Of a stretch of 64,000 bases of DNA, positions 34,306 to 44,165 are shown one piece after another; the stretch's first letter is position 1; each line of letters opens with the position of its first letter. The DNA comes from JAGOEY01 sp017997515 (GTDB lineage Bacteria; Pseudomonadota; Gammaproteobacteria; Burkholderiales; Burkholderiaceae_C). A model generated the notes under the pieces. The model had not been told where the DNA came from and made no database searches. It saw only the letters and a program-made list of their open reading frames with translations. A program made the position numbers and the translations under genes. The DNA lies in contig CP111109.1 of assembly GCA_026314275.1 (NCBI GenBank), forward strand, positions 3,658,001 to 3,722,000, written 5' to 3'.

Positions 34306-36417
34306 ATGACCGCTGACACCAGAATCCACGGCGACGTTGCCGTTATCACGCTCAACAACCCTCCCGTCAACGGGCTCGGGTTGGCCACGCGCCAGGGTAT
34401 TGCGGCTGGCATCAACCAGGCCAATGCCGACCCTGCGGTGAAAGCCATCGTCATCACCGGCGCGGGCAAGGCGTTCTCGGGTGGGGCGGACATCAAGGAA
34501 TTTGGTTCACCCAAAGCCTTACAAGAGCCCAATCTGCTCAGCGTCATCCTGGCACTCGAAAACTCTGCCAAACCCATCGTTGCAGCCATCCATTCAGTGT
34601 GTATGGGCGGTGGCTTGGAGTTGGCCCTGGGCGCGCACTACCGTATTGCCGCCCCAGGCACCAGTGTGGCCCTGCCGGAAGTCAAGCTCGGCCTCATTCC
34701 CGGCGCGGGTGGCACGCAGCGCCTGCCACGTGTGGTGGGTGTGGAAGCCGCACTCAACATGATCGTCAGCGGTGAGCCCATCAAGAGCGAAATGCTGGCC
34801 TCACTGCCTGGCCAGAAGCTGTTTGACAAGATGGCAGCATCGCCTGAGTCGCTGGCCGAAGAAGCCCTGGCGTTTGCCCGCGAAGTGGCCGCCAAACACG
34901 CCGACGGCAGCGCCTTGCCGCTGGTGCGCAACCTGCCGTGTAAACACCCACTGGGTGACGCTTACTTCCAGTTTTCCCGCAACATGGTCAAGGGCATGTC
35001 GAAGAACTTCCCTGCACCCGCCAAGTGTGTGGACGCGGTCGAAGCCGCCACCAAGAAGAAGTTTGATGAAGGTATGGCGTTTGAACGCGAGCTGTTCATC
35101 AACCTGATGTGGACCGCCGAGTGCCGCGCCCTGCGCCATATCTTTGTGGCTGAGCGTGCAGCGTCAAAAATAGCCGATGTGCCCGCGGATACGCCACTGC
35201 GCGCTATCAACTCAATAGCAGTCATCGGTGCGGGCACCATGGGTGGCGGTATCGCCATGAACTTCCTGAACGCTGGCATCCCCGTCAAGATGCTGGAGAT
35301 GAAGCAGGAAGCGCTGGACCGTGGCCTGGCCACCATCCGCAAGAACTACGAAGCCCAGGTCAAGAAGGGCAAACTCAAACAGGACAAATACGAGCAGCGT
35401 ATGGCCTTGCTGAGCACCACACTCAGCTACGACGACCTCGGCACCACCGACATGGTGATCGAAGCCGTGTTTGAAGAAATCGGCGTGAAAGAAGCCGTGT
35501 TCAAGGAGCTGGACCGCGTGATGAAGCCCGGTGCCATCCTGGCCTCCAACACCTCCACGCTGGACGTCAACGCGATTGCTGCCTTCACCAAACGCCCCGA
35601 AGACGTGGTGGGCCTGCACTTTTTCAGCCCCGCCAACGTGATGAAGTTGCTGGAAGTGGTGCGTGGTGCCAAAACCGCCAAGGACGTGATGGCCACCGTG
35701 ATGGCTGTGGCCAAAAAGATCCGCAAGACCGCCGTGGTGTCGGGTGTGTGTGACGGCTTTATCGGCAACCGCATGATCGAGCAGTACGGCCGCCAGGGCG
35801 GCTTCCTGCTGGACGAGGGCTGCACCCCGGCGCAAGTGGACAAGGCCATGGAGAAATTTGGTATGGCCATGGGCCCGTTCCGTATGGGTGACCTGGCTGG
35901 CAACGACATTGGCTGGGCCATCCGCAAGCGCCGCGTGGTCGAAAAACCAGACATGAAATACAGCAAGACCGCCGACCTGCTGTGCGAAAAAGGCCGCTTC
36001 GGCCAGAAGACGGGCGCGGGCTGGTACGACTACGTGCCTGGCAAACGCGACGCCATTCCGAACGCCGAAGTGGTGGCCATGATCGAAGAACACCGCAAGA
36101 GCCTGGGCATCACCCCGCGCAAGATTTCGGACGAAGAAATTGTGCAGCGCCTGGTGTTCAGCCTGGTCAACGAAGCCGCCCACATTCTGGAAGAGGGTAT
36201 TGCCGCCAAGGCCAGCGACATCGACATCGTTTATATCTTTGGCTACGGTTTCCCTCCCCACCGCGGTGGCCCGATGAACTATGCCGACGAAGTGGGCCTG
36301 TTCAACGTGGTGCAGGCCATGAACCGTTTTGCCAAGAACCCGCTGGACGACGCCAAGTTCTGGCAGCCCGCCCCGCTGCTGGCCAAGCTGGCGGCCGAAG
36401 GCAAGACCTTCAATTAA
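34306..36417 (+). CDS. fadJ: Enoyl-CoA hydratase/3-hydroxyacyl-CoA dehydrogenase, FadJ type
   Basis: A 703-residue bifunctional beta-oxidation enzyme. The crotonase domain (residues 1-190) has GAGKAFSGGADIKEFG and VCMGGGLELALGAHYRIA with LGLIPGAGGTQRLPR for the hydratase site. The NAD-binding motif GAGTMGGG is at residues 308-315, followed by the dehydrogenase domains (LGLHFFSPANVMKLLEVV-like, GFIGNRM, FPPHRGGPM). AAGGA precedes the ATG. The thiolase follows after 53 bp. The link at residues 285-305 may derive from a family B repeat. Confidence 0.95.
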   Translation: MTADTRIHGDVAVITLNNPPVNGLGLATRQGIAAGINQANADPAVKAIVITGAGKAFSGGADIKEFGSPKALQEPNLLSVILALENSAKPIVAAIHSVCMGGGLELALGAHYRIAAPGTSVALPEVKLGLIPGAGGTQRLPRVVGVEAALNMIVSGEPIKSEMLASLPGQKLFDKMAASPESLAEEALAFAREVAAKHADGSALPLVRNLPCKHPLGDAYFQFSRNMVKGMSKNFPAPAKCVDAVEAATKKKFDEGMAFERELFINLMWTAECRALRHIFVAERAASKIADVPADTPLRAINSIAVIGAGTMGGGIAMNFLNAGIPVKMLEMKQEALDRGLATIRKNYEAQVKKGKLKQDKYEQRMALLSTTLSYDDLGTTDMVIEAVFEEIGVKEAVFKELDRVMKPGAILASNTSTLDVNAIAAFTKRPEDVVGLHFFSPANVMKLLEVVRGAKTAKDVMATVMAVAKKIRKTAVVSGVCDGFIGNRMIEQYGRQGGFLLDEGCTPAQVDKAMEKFGMAMGPFRMGDLAGNDIGWAIRKRRVVEKPDMKYSKTADLLCEKGRFGQKTGAGWYDYVPGKRDAIPNAEVVAMIEEHRKSLGITPRKISDEEIVQRLVFSLVNEAAHILEEGIAAKASDIDIVYIFGYGFPPHRGGPMNYADEVGLFNVVQAMNRFAKNPLDDAKFWQPAPLLAKLAAEGKTFN
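35159..35222 (+). repeat. Candidate family B repeat inside fadJ-type gene
   Basis: TCAAAAATAGCCGATGTGCC and CGCGCTATCAACTCAATAGC resemble the two arms. The encoded peptide has normal length for the family, so this would be a replacement rather than an addition, or chance. Confidence 0.35.
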
Positions 36418-36470
36418 GACGCCAAGGCCCATTTCAGGCCCGTTCAAGCACACAGAATCAAGGAATCACC

Positions 36471-37646
36471 ATGACATCCGCAGTTATTGTCTCCACCGCC
36501 CGCACGCCGCTCGCCAAGAGCTGGAAGGGCTCCTTCAACATGACCCACGGTGCCACACTGGGTGGCCACGCGGTGCAGCACGCCATTCAGCGGGCAGGCA
36601 TTGAAGCGGGCGAGGTGGACGACGTCATCATGGGCTGCGCCACACCCGAAGGTGCCACCGGTGCCAACATCGCCCGCCAGATTGCCCTGCGCGCAGGCTG
36701 CCCGGTCACCGTGTCCGGCATGACCATCAACCGCTTTTGCTCCAGCGGCCTGCAAACCATTGCCACGGCGGCACAGCGCATCATCGCCAACGAAGGAGAT
36801 GTGTATGTGGCCGGTGGTGTGGAAGCCATTTCCTGCGTGCAGCAGGAGATGAATACCCACATGATGACCGACCCCTGGCTGCTGAAAAACAAGCCCGAGA
36901 TCTACTGGAACATGCTGCAAACGGCCGAGCAAGTGGCCAAGCGCTACAACATCAGCCGCGACGCCATGGACGAGTACGGTGCCGCCAGCCAGCAAAAAGC
37001 CACTGCCGCTTTGGCCGCCGGTTTGTTCAAGGACGAAATTGCCCCCATCACCGTCACGATGGGTGTGGCCGACAAGGTCATGGGCCTGACGACCAAACAA
37101 GTCACCGTCAGCGACGACGAAGGCATCCGCGCGGGCACCACCAAGGAAGGTATCAGCGGCCTGCGTTCGGCGCTGCCCGGCGGCCTGATCACCGCAGGTA
37201 ATGCCAGCCAGTTCTCTGACGGCGGTGGTGCCGTGGTGGTCATGCACGAAAAGCTGGCCGCCCAAAAAGGCCTGCAACCGCTGGGCCGCTTTCTGGGCTT
37301 TGCGGTCGCAGGCTGCGAGCCGGATGAGATGGGTATTGGCCCGGTGTTTGCCATCCCCAAGGTGCTCAAGCGCCTGGGCCTGACGGTGCAAGACATCGAC
37401 CTGTGGGAGCTGAACGAAGCCTTTGCCGTGCAGGTGCTGTACTGCCGCGACAAACTCGGCATCCCGGCCGACCGCCTGAACGTCAACGGCGGTGCCATTG
37501 CTGTGGGCCACCCCTATGGCGTCAGCGGCCAGCGCCTCACCGGCCACGCCCTGATCGAAGGCAAACGCCGTGGTGCCAAACGGGTGGTGGTCACCATGTG
37601 TATTGGTGGCGGCATGGGCGCGGCGGGCGTGTTTGAGGTGCTGTGA
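36471..37646 (+). CDS. Acetyl-CoA acyltransferase (thiolase)
   Basis: A 391-residue thiolase completing beta-oxidation by cleaving 3-ketoacyl-CoA. The nucleophile is Cys90 in NRFCSSGLQT; the other catalytic elements are NGGAIAVGHPYG (His) and MCIGGGMGAAG (Cys). The ATG at 36471 follows AAGGA. It lies directly after the FadJ-type gene and is probably transcribed with it. A biosynthetic direction cannot be excluded from sequence, but the context favours breakdown. Confidence 0.94.
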   Translation: MTSAVIVSTARTPLAKSWKGSFNMTHGATLGGHAVQHAIQRAGIEAGEVDDVIMGCATPEGATGANIARQIALRAGCPVTVSGMTINRFCSSGLQTIATAAQRIIANEGDVYVAGGVEAISCVQQEMNTHMMTDPWLLKNKPEIYWNMLQTAEQVAKRYNISRDAMDEYGAASQQKATAALAAGLFKDEIAPITVTMGVADKVMGLTTKQVTVSDDEGIRAGTTKEGISGLRSALPGGLITAGNASQFSDGGGAVVVMHEKLAAQKGLQPLGRFLGFAVAGCEPDEMGIGPVFAIPKVLKRLGLTVQDIDLWELNEAFAVQVLYCRDKLGIPADRLNVNGGAIAVGHPYGVSGQRLTGHALIEGKRRGAKRVVVTMCIGGGMGAAGVFEVL

Positions 37647-37753
37647 TTCGGTGAGGTGCTGACCCGACCACGACTTCATTGGAAAATGGTGCGGCATCGA
37701 TACCTTGTATGGATGCCTCAACCCTTTCCAACCACCGCTGGTGAGCACCCGAA

Positions 37754-38662
37754 TTGAACTACCTGATCTACATGGCCCACGGTGCAGACTGCTACCGTGA
37801 CGAGGCCATTTACTCCATCCTGTCGCTGTGGCGCTGGCACGACCCGGCAGACTTCACGCTGCTGGTCGCCACCGACGACCCCACCCACTTTGAACGCATT
37901 CTGGGTGCACACACCTCGGTGCGGTATCTGCCTTTGTCTGCCACGCAGTTGCATGATTGGCGCGGCAGCATCAACTATGTGCACCGCATCAAATCCTGCG
38001 TGGTGCAGTGGGCGATGCAGAGCACGGATGCCAGCGCGGGCAACGGGTATATGTTTGTGGACTCCGACACCACTTTCACCGCCCCCATCACCCCGGTTTT
38101 TGCCCGCATTACCCAGGGTGAGGTGTTTCTGCACCAGAGTGAAGGCACGGTCGAAGGCACCCGGCACGAGACCAACTCCAAAGGCCGCCTGTACCGCGCC
38201 ATCCGGGCACAGCCGTTCCGGGTGTGTGGCACAGAGCAGCACCTGCGCACCGGTATGACACTCTGGAATTCCGGCGTGATTGGCCTGCGCGGTGACCAGC
38301 TTGGCCTGCTGCAAGAGACTATCGACGCCATCGATGCCATCTACCCGCTGGTGCAGATCAACACCGTTGAGCAGATCGCCTTGTCGGCCGTGCTGGATTT
38401 GAAAAACATCCCGGTGTACCCGGCCGATGTGGCTGTTCTGCACTACCACGTGTTCAAAGAGTTTCGGGGCGACCTGGCCACCTTCTTCGCCCGTTATGCG
38501 GGCAGCAGCCTGGCGCAGTGGCTGGCGCACTGGCCCGAGATCGACCCCGCGCAGCGCATCGTGCCCAAGCTGCAGTTCAACGCCCGCCCCAAGTGGCAAC
38601 GCAACTGGCTCAAGCTCATCGGGCGACGGTGGAAGCCCGTGCCGTACCCCTGGGCGCATTAA
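37754..38662 (+). CDS. Uncharacterised protein, possible glycosyltransferase-like fold
   Basis: A 302-residue protein from a TTG start (LNYLIYMAHGADCYRDEAIYS); no ATG or GTG lies nearby in frame. I do not recognise a named family with certainty. The segment NGYMFVDSDTTFTAPI contains a D-x-D motif after a hydrophobic strand, as in nucleotide-sugar transferases, and the early YSILSLWRWHDPADFTLLVATDD fits the first strands of a GT-A fold. The C-terminus is basic. There is no signal peptide. It sits between thiolase and acyl-CoA dehydrogenase genes, which does not explain it. Confidence 0.6.
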   Translation: MNYLIYMAHGADCYRDEAIYSILSLWRWHDPADFTLLVATDDPTHFERILGAHTSVRYLPLSATQLHDWRGSINYVHRIKSCVVQWAMQSTDASAGNGYMFVDSDTTFTAPITPVFARITQGEVFLHQSEGTVEGTRHETNSKGRLYRAIRAQPFRVCGTEQHLRTGMTLWNSGVIGLRGDQLGLLQETIDAIDAIYPLVQINTVEQIALSAVLDLKNIPVYPADVAVLHYHVFKEFRGDLATFFARYAGSSLAQWLAHWPEIDPAQRIVPKLQFNARPKWQRNWLKLIGRRWKPVPYPWAH

Positions 38663-38691
38663 CCATCTGTTTCCCCCAAAGGATTTTTTTC

Positions 38692-40524
38692 ATGGCACTC
38701 CGCCCCACCATCGACTTCCTGCTCTACGACTGGCTCAACGCCGAAACACTCGACCAGCGCAGCCGTTTTGCCGACCATTCGCGCGAAACCTTTGATGCCG
38801 TGCTCGACACCTGCGAACGGATTGCCCGCGAAAAATACGCCCCGTTTAACCGCCTGGTGGACACACAGGAGCCGCATTTTGATGGTGAAAAAGTCATCTT
38901 GCCGCAGGCCACCCACGACGCACACAAGGCGTTTGTGGAGTCCGGCCTGCTGAGTGCGTCGCAGGACTACGACATTGGCGGCATGCAGTTGCCCTACACG
39001 GTGGAGGCGGCTGCCAACGCGTTTTTTGCCATGGCTTCGGTGAGTATTGGCTCCAACATGCTGACCAAGGGCAACGCGGGCCTGTTGATGGTGCACGGCA
39101 CCGACGCACAAAAAGAGGTGTTCGCGCTGAACGAATTTTCGGGCCGTTGGGCGGGCACCATGTGCCTGTCCGAGCCGCAGGCGGGTTCGTCGCTGAGCGA
39201 CGTGGCCACCCGTGCCGTGCCGGACGGGGAGGGGAGCGAGACCGACCCACTCGGCCCACGCTTTCGCCTCAAGGGCAACAAGATGTGGATCTCCAGCGGC
39301 GAACATGAGCTGACCGAGAACATCATCCACCTGGTTCTGGCCAAGATCCCCGGCCCGGACGGCAAGTTGATTCCGGGCACCAAAGGCATCTCGCTGTTTA
39401 TCGTGCCCAAGAAGCTGGTGGGCACCGATGGCCAGTTGACCGGTGTGCGCAACGACGTAGCCCTGGCCGGGCTGAACCACAAACTCGGCTGGCGCGGCAC
39501 CACGAATACGCTGCTTAACTTTGGTGAAGGCAAATACCCGGTGGACGGCCAGGCCGGTGCCGTGGGTTACCTGGTGGGTAAACCGCACGAAGGCCTGCGC
39601 TGCATGTTCCACATGATGAACGAGGCGCGTATTGGTGTGGGCACAGCCGCTGTCATGCTGGGTATGGCGGGGTATTACGCCTCGCTCGACTACGCCAAAA
39701 ACCGCCCCCAGGGCCGCCCGGTCGGCCCCGGCGGCAAAGATGCCGCGCAGGCCCAGATTCGCATCATCGAACACGCCGACGTGAAACGGATGCTGCTGGC
39801 GCAGAAGTCGTATTGCGAAGGTGCGCTGGCGCTGGAGCTGTACTGCGCCCGCCTGGTGGACGAGCAGCACACCGGCACACCCGAGGCCGCCGACGATGCC
39901 CGCCTGCTGCTCGAAGTGCTGACCCCCATCGCCAAAAGCTGGCCCAGCGAATGGTGCCTGGAGGCCAACTCGCTGGCGATCCAGGTGCACGGCGGTTACG
40001 GCTACACCCGTGACTTCCCGGTGGAGCAGTACTGGCGCGACAACCGCCTGAACATGATCCACGAAGGCACCCACGGCATCCAGGGGGCGGACCTGCTGGG
40101 GCGCAAGGTGCTGATGGAAGGCGGGCGTGGCCTGCAGTTGCTGGCACAGCGCATCCACACCACCATCGAACAGACCGCTGGCCACCCAGAGTTGGCCGCA
40201 TATGCCACCGCGCTGCGCGATGCACTGCAGCAGGTCGAGGCCGCCACACAAGCCGCATGGGCCACCGGCAACCCCAGCGACGCCCTGGCCAACGCCGTGC
40301 CCTACATGCAGGCCTTTGGCCACATGGTGCTGGCCTGGATCTGGCTGGATGTGGCGCGGGTAGTGCAGAGTGCTGATGCTACTAAATCAGTAGCTTCTGG
40401 CGTAGGCAGAATGGGCGCTACACGCTATTTTTACCACTATGAGTTGCCCAAAATCGGTGCCTGGCTCGCGGTGGTGTCGCAGCGCGACCTGACCTGTGCC
40501 GCGCTGCCTGAAGAGGCTTTTTGA
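38692..40524 (+). CDS. Acyl-CoA dehydrogenase
   Basis: A 610-residue FAD enzyme of the long acyl-CoA dehydrogenase group with a C-terminal extension domain. Typical segments are MCLSEPQAGSSLSDV, KMWISSGEHELTENI, LGWRGTTNTLLNFGE, FHMMNEARIGVG, VHGGYGYTRDFPVEQYWRD and IHEGTHGIQGADLLGRK; Glu in the last is the expected catalytic base position. AAAGGA precedes the ATG at 38692. Residues about 561-580, in the variable part before RYFYHYELPKIG, are encoded by a family B repeat. It probably works with the FadJ-type enzyme and thiolase upstream. Confidence 0.94.
   Translation: MALRPTIDFLLYDWLNAETLDQRSRFADHSRETFDAVLDTCERIAREKYAPFNRLVDTQEPHFDGEKVILPQATHDAHKAFVESGLLSASQDYDIGGMQLPYTVEAAANAFFAMASVSIGSNMLTKGNAGLLMVHGTDAQKEVFALNEFSGRWAGTMCLSEPQAGSSLSDVATRAVPDGEGSETDPLGPRFRLKGNKMWISSGEHELTENIIHLVLAKIPGPDGKLIPGTKGISLFIVPKKLVGTDGQLTGVRNDVALAGLNHKLGWRGTTNTLLNFGEGKYPVDGQAGAVGYLVGKPHEGLRCMFHMMNEARIGVGTAAVMLGMAGYYASLDYAKNRPQGRPVGPGGKDAAQAQIRIIEHADVKRMLLAQKSYCEGALALELYCARLVDEQHTGTPEAADDARLLLEVLTPIAKSWPSEWCLEANSLAIQVHGGYGYTRDFPVEQYWRDNRLNMIHEGTHGIQGADLLGRKVLMEGGRGLQLLAQRIHTTIEQTAGHPELAAYATALRDALQQVEAATQAAWATGNPSDALANAVPYMQAFGHMVLAWIWLDVARVVQSADATKSVASGVGRMGATRYFYHYELPKIGAWLAVVSQRDLTCAALPEEAF
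40372..40432 (-). repeat. Family B repeat in frame inside acyl-CoA dehydrogenase gene
   Basis: CTACTAAATCAGTAGCTTCT followed by GGCGTAGGCA, then GGCGCTACACGCTATTTTTA, match the reverse complement of the repeat arms. The frame remains open and encodes the peptide ATKSVASGVGRMGATRYF. Confidence 0.6.
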
Positions 40525-40563
40525 TTCTGTGATGTCGCCCACCAGGTCCGACTGAGATTTTTC

Positions 40564-42453
40564 TTATTGCGGGTTTGGTTGGGGCGCAATCCACACCGTC
40601 ACCACGCTTTGCCCTGGGGTGCTTTGCAGGGTCAACTCTGCGCCAATGGCCAAGGCCCGTTCCTGCATGGATTGCAGGCCTTTGCGTGGGGGCTGTGTGA
40701 CGTCAAAACCGATGCCGTTGTCCGTCAAACGGATTCTGCTGCCCCCGTCGATGTGCACCAATTCAATATGCAACGTCGTGGCGCGTGCGTGTTGCAGTAC
40801 GTTGGAAATCGCCTCGTACACCATGAACAGCAAATGCCGCATGGCTTTGTCGTCCAGATGGGGCAGCAGGGGAGCGTCTTCTACCAGCCAGTACACCGTG
40901 ACGCCGACGCTGCGCAGGCGCGGCTCCAGGCGGTAACGCACATTGGCCAGCAGTGCCGTCACATCGCCCGGTGGCAAATTCAGCGCGTCGATGGACAGCT
41001 TGAGCTGGTCCAACCCCTCTTGCAGCATGCCGACCACATCACCTGTCTGCGCCTGGCCGCTTTGCAACTGGCGCAGCGCTACGCTGATGTGCATGCCCAC
41101 GCCATCGTGCATGTCGCGCAGAATGCGCGTGCGCTCCGCACTGCGGGCCTGCTGCTGCGCCAGGCTGGCCATGTGTGCGTACGATTGTTCCAGCTCCAGG
41201 CCTTTGTCCGCCACCTGCTGCGCCAGGGTGGCCTGCAGGTGCGCAGCGTGGGTTGTGGCTGCCCTGAAGCGCATCAGCACCACCACACTGGCCGCCAGCC
41301 CGAACAGCATGGATGAAAAATACAAGGCACTGCTGCCCGTGATGGAGGGGTTGAGCCGCAAACGGTAGAGATCCGCCAGGCCCACCACCACGTTCGCGGC
41401 GATGGCAAAAGCCAAAAGCCTGCTGCCCAGATCTTTGCGCTTGAACAGGCTGTGGTACGAAAACGCGACACAAAACAGCAAAAAAGTCAGCCCCAACAGG
41501 CTGTACCAAACGGTCAACACCAGAGGCAGGGTATACACCCAGCCCGCAATGGCGGCAAACCCACCAGCAACCCACAGTGTGCCCAGCCAGCCCCGCATGG
41601 CGCGTGCCCACCGGGCCTGGCCCCAGCCCACCAGCTCCATACAAAACAAGGTGGTCAGGCATGCCCATGCGCCCAGTGACAAGGAAGAAAGCACCGACCA
41701 CCACGCCACGGGCAGGGGAGGGTTTTCAATGAGGGAGTCGGCGACCCGAAACACCCAAAAAAACTCCGCCAGACCCCCGTAAAGGTACAAACGGTCGCGG
41801 TGCGGACGCTGCCCTGGCAACTGCTGAACCTGCGTCAGCCACAAAGCCAGGCCCATCAAACCCACCAAGGCGCTGAACACCACCACACCCAGCCGCGCAG
41901 GCACACGCCACAACCACACATCGAGGTAGGCGTCTTGGGCCTGCGGCATGGTGTCTATCAACAAAGGGGATAAACCGCCCTGGCGCCCGGCGTCCCCCCG
42001 AATCCGAACCCGCAGCTCGTTCGGCCCCACCCGCAAGGTGTGGCCCAGCGGGATGATGCGGGGCAGTTTGGCGTCTTCCCATGCGGGCCAGCGCATGGAG
42101 CCGAACTGTTCAATATGCCTGCCGTTCACCGTCACTTCATAGGCGTTGGCCATTTTGGCTGCGAACAGGCCGTAGGGCTCTGCCGCCAACGCAGGCATAT
42201 CGAAATTGAAAACAAACTCGGCCACCGCAGACTGGGCCGGCTGTGACCGGTCCCACAAGTAGGGCAGCACCACGGTGGAGCCACTGTCTGCGGCCCCCTC
42301 CACGGGGTTCAGTCTGGCTTCTGTCAGGACCAGTTCGGCCTTGGCCAACGATGCCAGGGCCATGAGTGCCACAAACACCCACAGCCTGGTGTGACGCCAG
42401 ATGCCGCTGTAGCGAATGGTGGTGCAAGGCACCGCTGGAACGTGTTTAAACAA
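40564..42453 (-). CDS. Sensor histidine kinase, 7TM-type with HisKA_3 domain
   Basis: A 629-residue membrane kinase. An N-terminal signal segment (LWVFVALMALASLAKA) leads into a periplasmic sensing domain to about residue 195, then about seven membrane helices (7TMR-DISM-like arrangement) to about residue 400, a coiled linker, the phosphorylation site His449 in RDMHDGVGMH, and an ATPase domain with NVLQHARA (N box) and LTDNGIGFD (G box). It belongs to the NarX/DesK-like group that pairs with LuxR-type regulators. The partner gene ends 4 bp upstream but is frameshifted. Confidence 0.92.
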   Translation of the reverse strand: MFKHVPAVPCTTIRYSGIWRHTRLWVFVALMALASLAKAELVLTEARLNPVEGAADSGSTVVLPYLWDRSQPAQSAVAEFVFNFDMPALAAEPYGLFAAKMANAYEVTVNGRHIEQFGSMRWPAWEDAKLPRIIPLGHTLRVGPNELRVRIRGDAGRQGGLSPLLIDTMPQAQDAYLDVWLWRVPARLGVVVFSALVGLMGLALWLTQVQQLPGQRPHRDRLYLYGGLAEFFWVFRVADSLIENPPLPVAWWSVLSSLSLGAWACLTTLFCMELVGWGQARWARAMRGWLGTLWVAGGFAAIAGWVYTLPLVLTVWYSLLGLTFLLFCVAFSYHSLFKRKDLGSRLLAFAIAANVVVGLADLYRLRLNPSITGSSALYFSSMLFGLAASVVVLMRFRAATTHAAHLQATLAQQVADKGLELEQSYAHMASLAQQQARSAERTRILRDMHDGVGMHISVALRQLQSGQAQTGDVVGMLQEGLDQLKLSIDALNLPPGDVTALLANVRYRLEPRLRSVGVTVYWLVEDAPLLPHLDDKAMRHLLFMVYEAISNVLQHARATTLHIELVHIDGGSRIRLTDNGIGFDVTQPPRKGLQSMQERALAIGAELTLQSTPGQSVVTVWIAPQPNPQ

Positions 42454-42457
42454 TTTC

Positions 42458-43170
42458 CTAGTCCCTGTCCGTCAACAGACCCATACGTGTGGCCTCGTAG
42501 ATGGCTTCGGTTTTGGAATGTACCGACAGCTTGGCGTACAGGTTTTTGATGTGGGTGTGCACCGTGTGCACGCTCAGCTCCTGCAGCCGGGCTATTTCCG
42601 CATGGGAAAAGCCGCGTGCCACCAAGGCCAGCACTTGCTGCTCACGGGTGGATAAAAATCCTTCGGCAGGCAGGGGCTGCGGGCCCCTGGCTGCGGTGGT
42701 GCCTGGTTGTTGCGGTTGTGCTGGTGGCGTCTTTTGTTCCAGGCTGCGGTATTTGGCAAGCACTCTGCGGGCGATCATGGGCGAGATCGGGGACGCCCCG
42801 GCGCGCATGTCGATGATGGTTTGCGCCACATCTTCGGGGGCGGAGTCTTTGTGGATGTAGCCCAGTGCGCCGGCTTCAATGCTGGCCAGCACATTGTCTT
42901 CGTCGCCAAACATCGAAATAACCAGCACTTCGCAGGCCGGATTGCACTTGATGGCGTGGCGGATCACATCCAGCCCACTGCCGTCGGGCAAACCCAGGTC
43001 CACCAGCAGCACGTTCAACGACAGCGCGTTGAAATTCAGCCAACTTTTTGCCTGGGCCACCGTGCCCACACTTCCCGCCAGCGCAAGAGCGGGGAGCGTG
43101 CGATGCAGTCGGAAAAGAAAACACGCATTTCCGGATTGTCTTCAACCACCAGTACGCGCCACACATCCAT
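42458..43170 (-). pseudogene. LuxR/NarL-family response regulator with a frameshift in the receiver domain
   Basis: Reading from an ATG at 43170 gives a perfect receiver start, MDVWRVLVVEDNPEMRVFF, up to SPLLR (codon 30, at 43081). Homology then continues in the next frame, LAGSVGTVAQAK, with the phosphoacceptor Asp in LLVDLGLPDGSG, the switch Lys in GYIHKDSAPE, and a C-terminal LuxR helix-turn-helix (LSTREQQVLALVARGFSHAE, VHTVHTHIKNLYAKL). One base, most likely a C near 43080, is missing. Either a sequencing error or a real mutation could cause this; without the first acidic pocket, phosphorylation would fail. The kinase gene follows 4 bp downstream. Confidence 0.85.
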
Positions 43171-43361
43171 GCCATACATCCTGAAATTAATCCCAAGCAT
43201 AGCGCCAGGCCGTGCAACAAAGATCCCCCATTTGAGGGATGCGGCCTGCGCGGATGCAGCAGTGCATGCCTCTTATCGCCATGGGGACAGCCCCGCATAT
43301 AAGCGACGCGGCAGAATCTCCGGAGTTGCCGTTACCCACCTCTTTTAATCCAGGACCCTCT

Positions 43362-44153
43362 ATGACCCGCACTGTTCAACAGTTATTCGACCTGACCGGC
43401 AAAACCGCCCTGGTCACCGGCGGCTCACGCGGCCTGGGCCTGCAGATGGCCCACGCGCTGGGTGAGGCCGGTGCCCGTGTTTTGCTGAGTTCACGCAAGG
43501 CCGAAGACCTGGAGCAGGCCGCTGCCGAGCTGCAGGCCGCAGGCATCGACGCCCGCTGGATCGCCGCCGACTGTGGCAAGGAAGAAGACATCCGCCGCCT
43601 GGCCGACGAGACCCTGCAGCGTATGGGAAACGTGGACATCCTGGTCAACAACGCCGGCGCCAGCTGGGGTGCCCCAGCCGAAGACCACCCTGTTGCTGCC
43701 TGGGACAAGGTGATGAACCTCAACATCCGGGGCTACTTCATCCTGAGCCAGCACCTGGCCAAGGCCAGCATGATCCCGCGTAAATCGGGCCGCATCATCA
43801 ACATCGCGTCCATCGCCGGGCTCAATGGCAACCCGCCCGAGATGCAGACCATTGCCTACAACACGTCGAAGACGGCGGTGATTGGGTTCACCAAAACACT
43901 GGCCGCCGAATGGGGCAAGTACAACATCAACGTCAACGCCATCTGCCCCGGTTTCTTCATGACCAAGATGGCCGCCGTGCTGATCCAGACGCTGGGCGAG
44001 GAAAAAATGGCATCCCACGCGCCGCTGGGCCGCCTGGGCAGTGACGAAGACCTCAAGGGCCTGACGCTGCTGTACGCAAGCGACGCAGGCCGGCACATCA
44101 CCGGCCAGTGGCTGGCGGTGGACGGCGGCGTGAGTGTGGTCACCGGTGCGTGA
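43362..44153 (+). CDS. Short-chain dehydrogenase/reductase
   Basis: A 263-residue classical SDR. The NAD(P) site is TGGSRGLG near residue 19, NNAG follows near residue 98, and the catalytic pair is Tyr166 and Lys170 in AYNTSK. The ending WLAVDGGVSVVTG is typical. The ATG at 43362 follows CAGGA. It heads a row of five genes on the plus strand that all suggest turnover of acyl or carbonyl compounds. The exact substrate is unknown. Confidence 0.92.
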   Translation: MTRTVQQLFDLTGKTALVTGGSRGLGLQMAHALGEAGARVLLSSRKAEDLEQAAAELQAAGIDARWIAADCGKEEDIRRLADETLQRMGNVDILVNNAGASWGAPAEDHPVAAWDKVMNLNIRGYFILSQHLAKASMIPRKSGRIINIASIAGLNGNPPEMQTIAYNTSKTAVIGFTKTLAAEWGKYNINVNAICPGFFMTKMAAVLIQTLGEEKMASHAPLGRLGSDEDLKGLTLLYASDAGRHITGQWLAVDGGVSVVTGA

Positions 44154-44165
44154 GAGAACACACCC

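Noticed and set aside
38659..40323. Open frame of 554 codons opposite the acyl-CoA dehydrogenase gene
   Set aside because: No family similarity; the plus-strand gene has all expected motifs.
43171..43298. Possible upstream extension of the response regulator in another frame
   Set aside because: That frame has no receiver similarity; the true N-terminus is the short frame starting at 43170.
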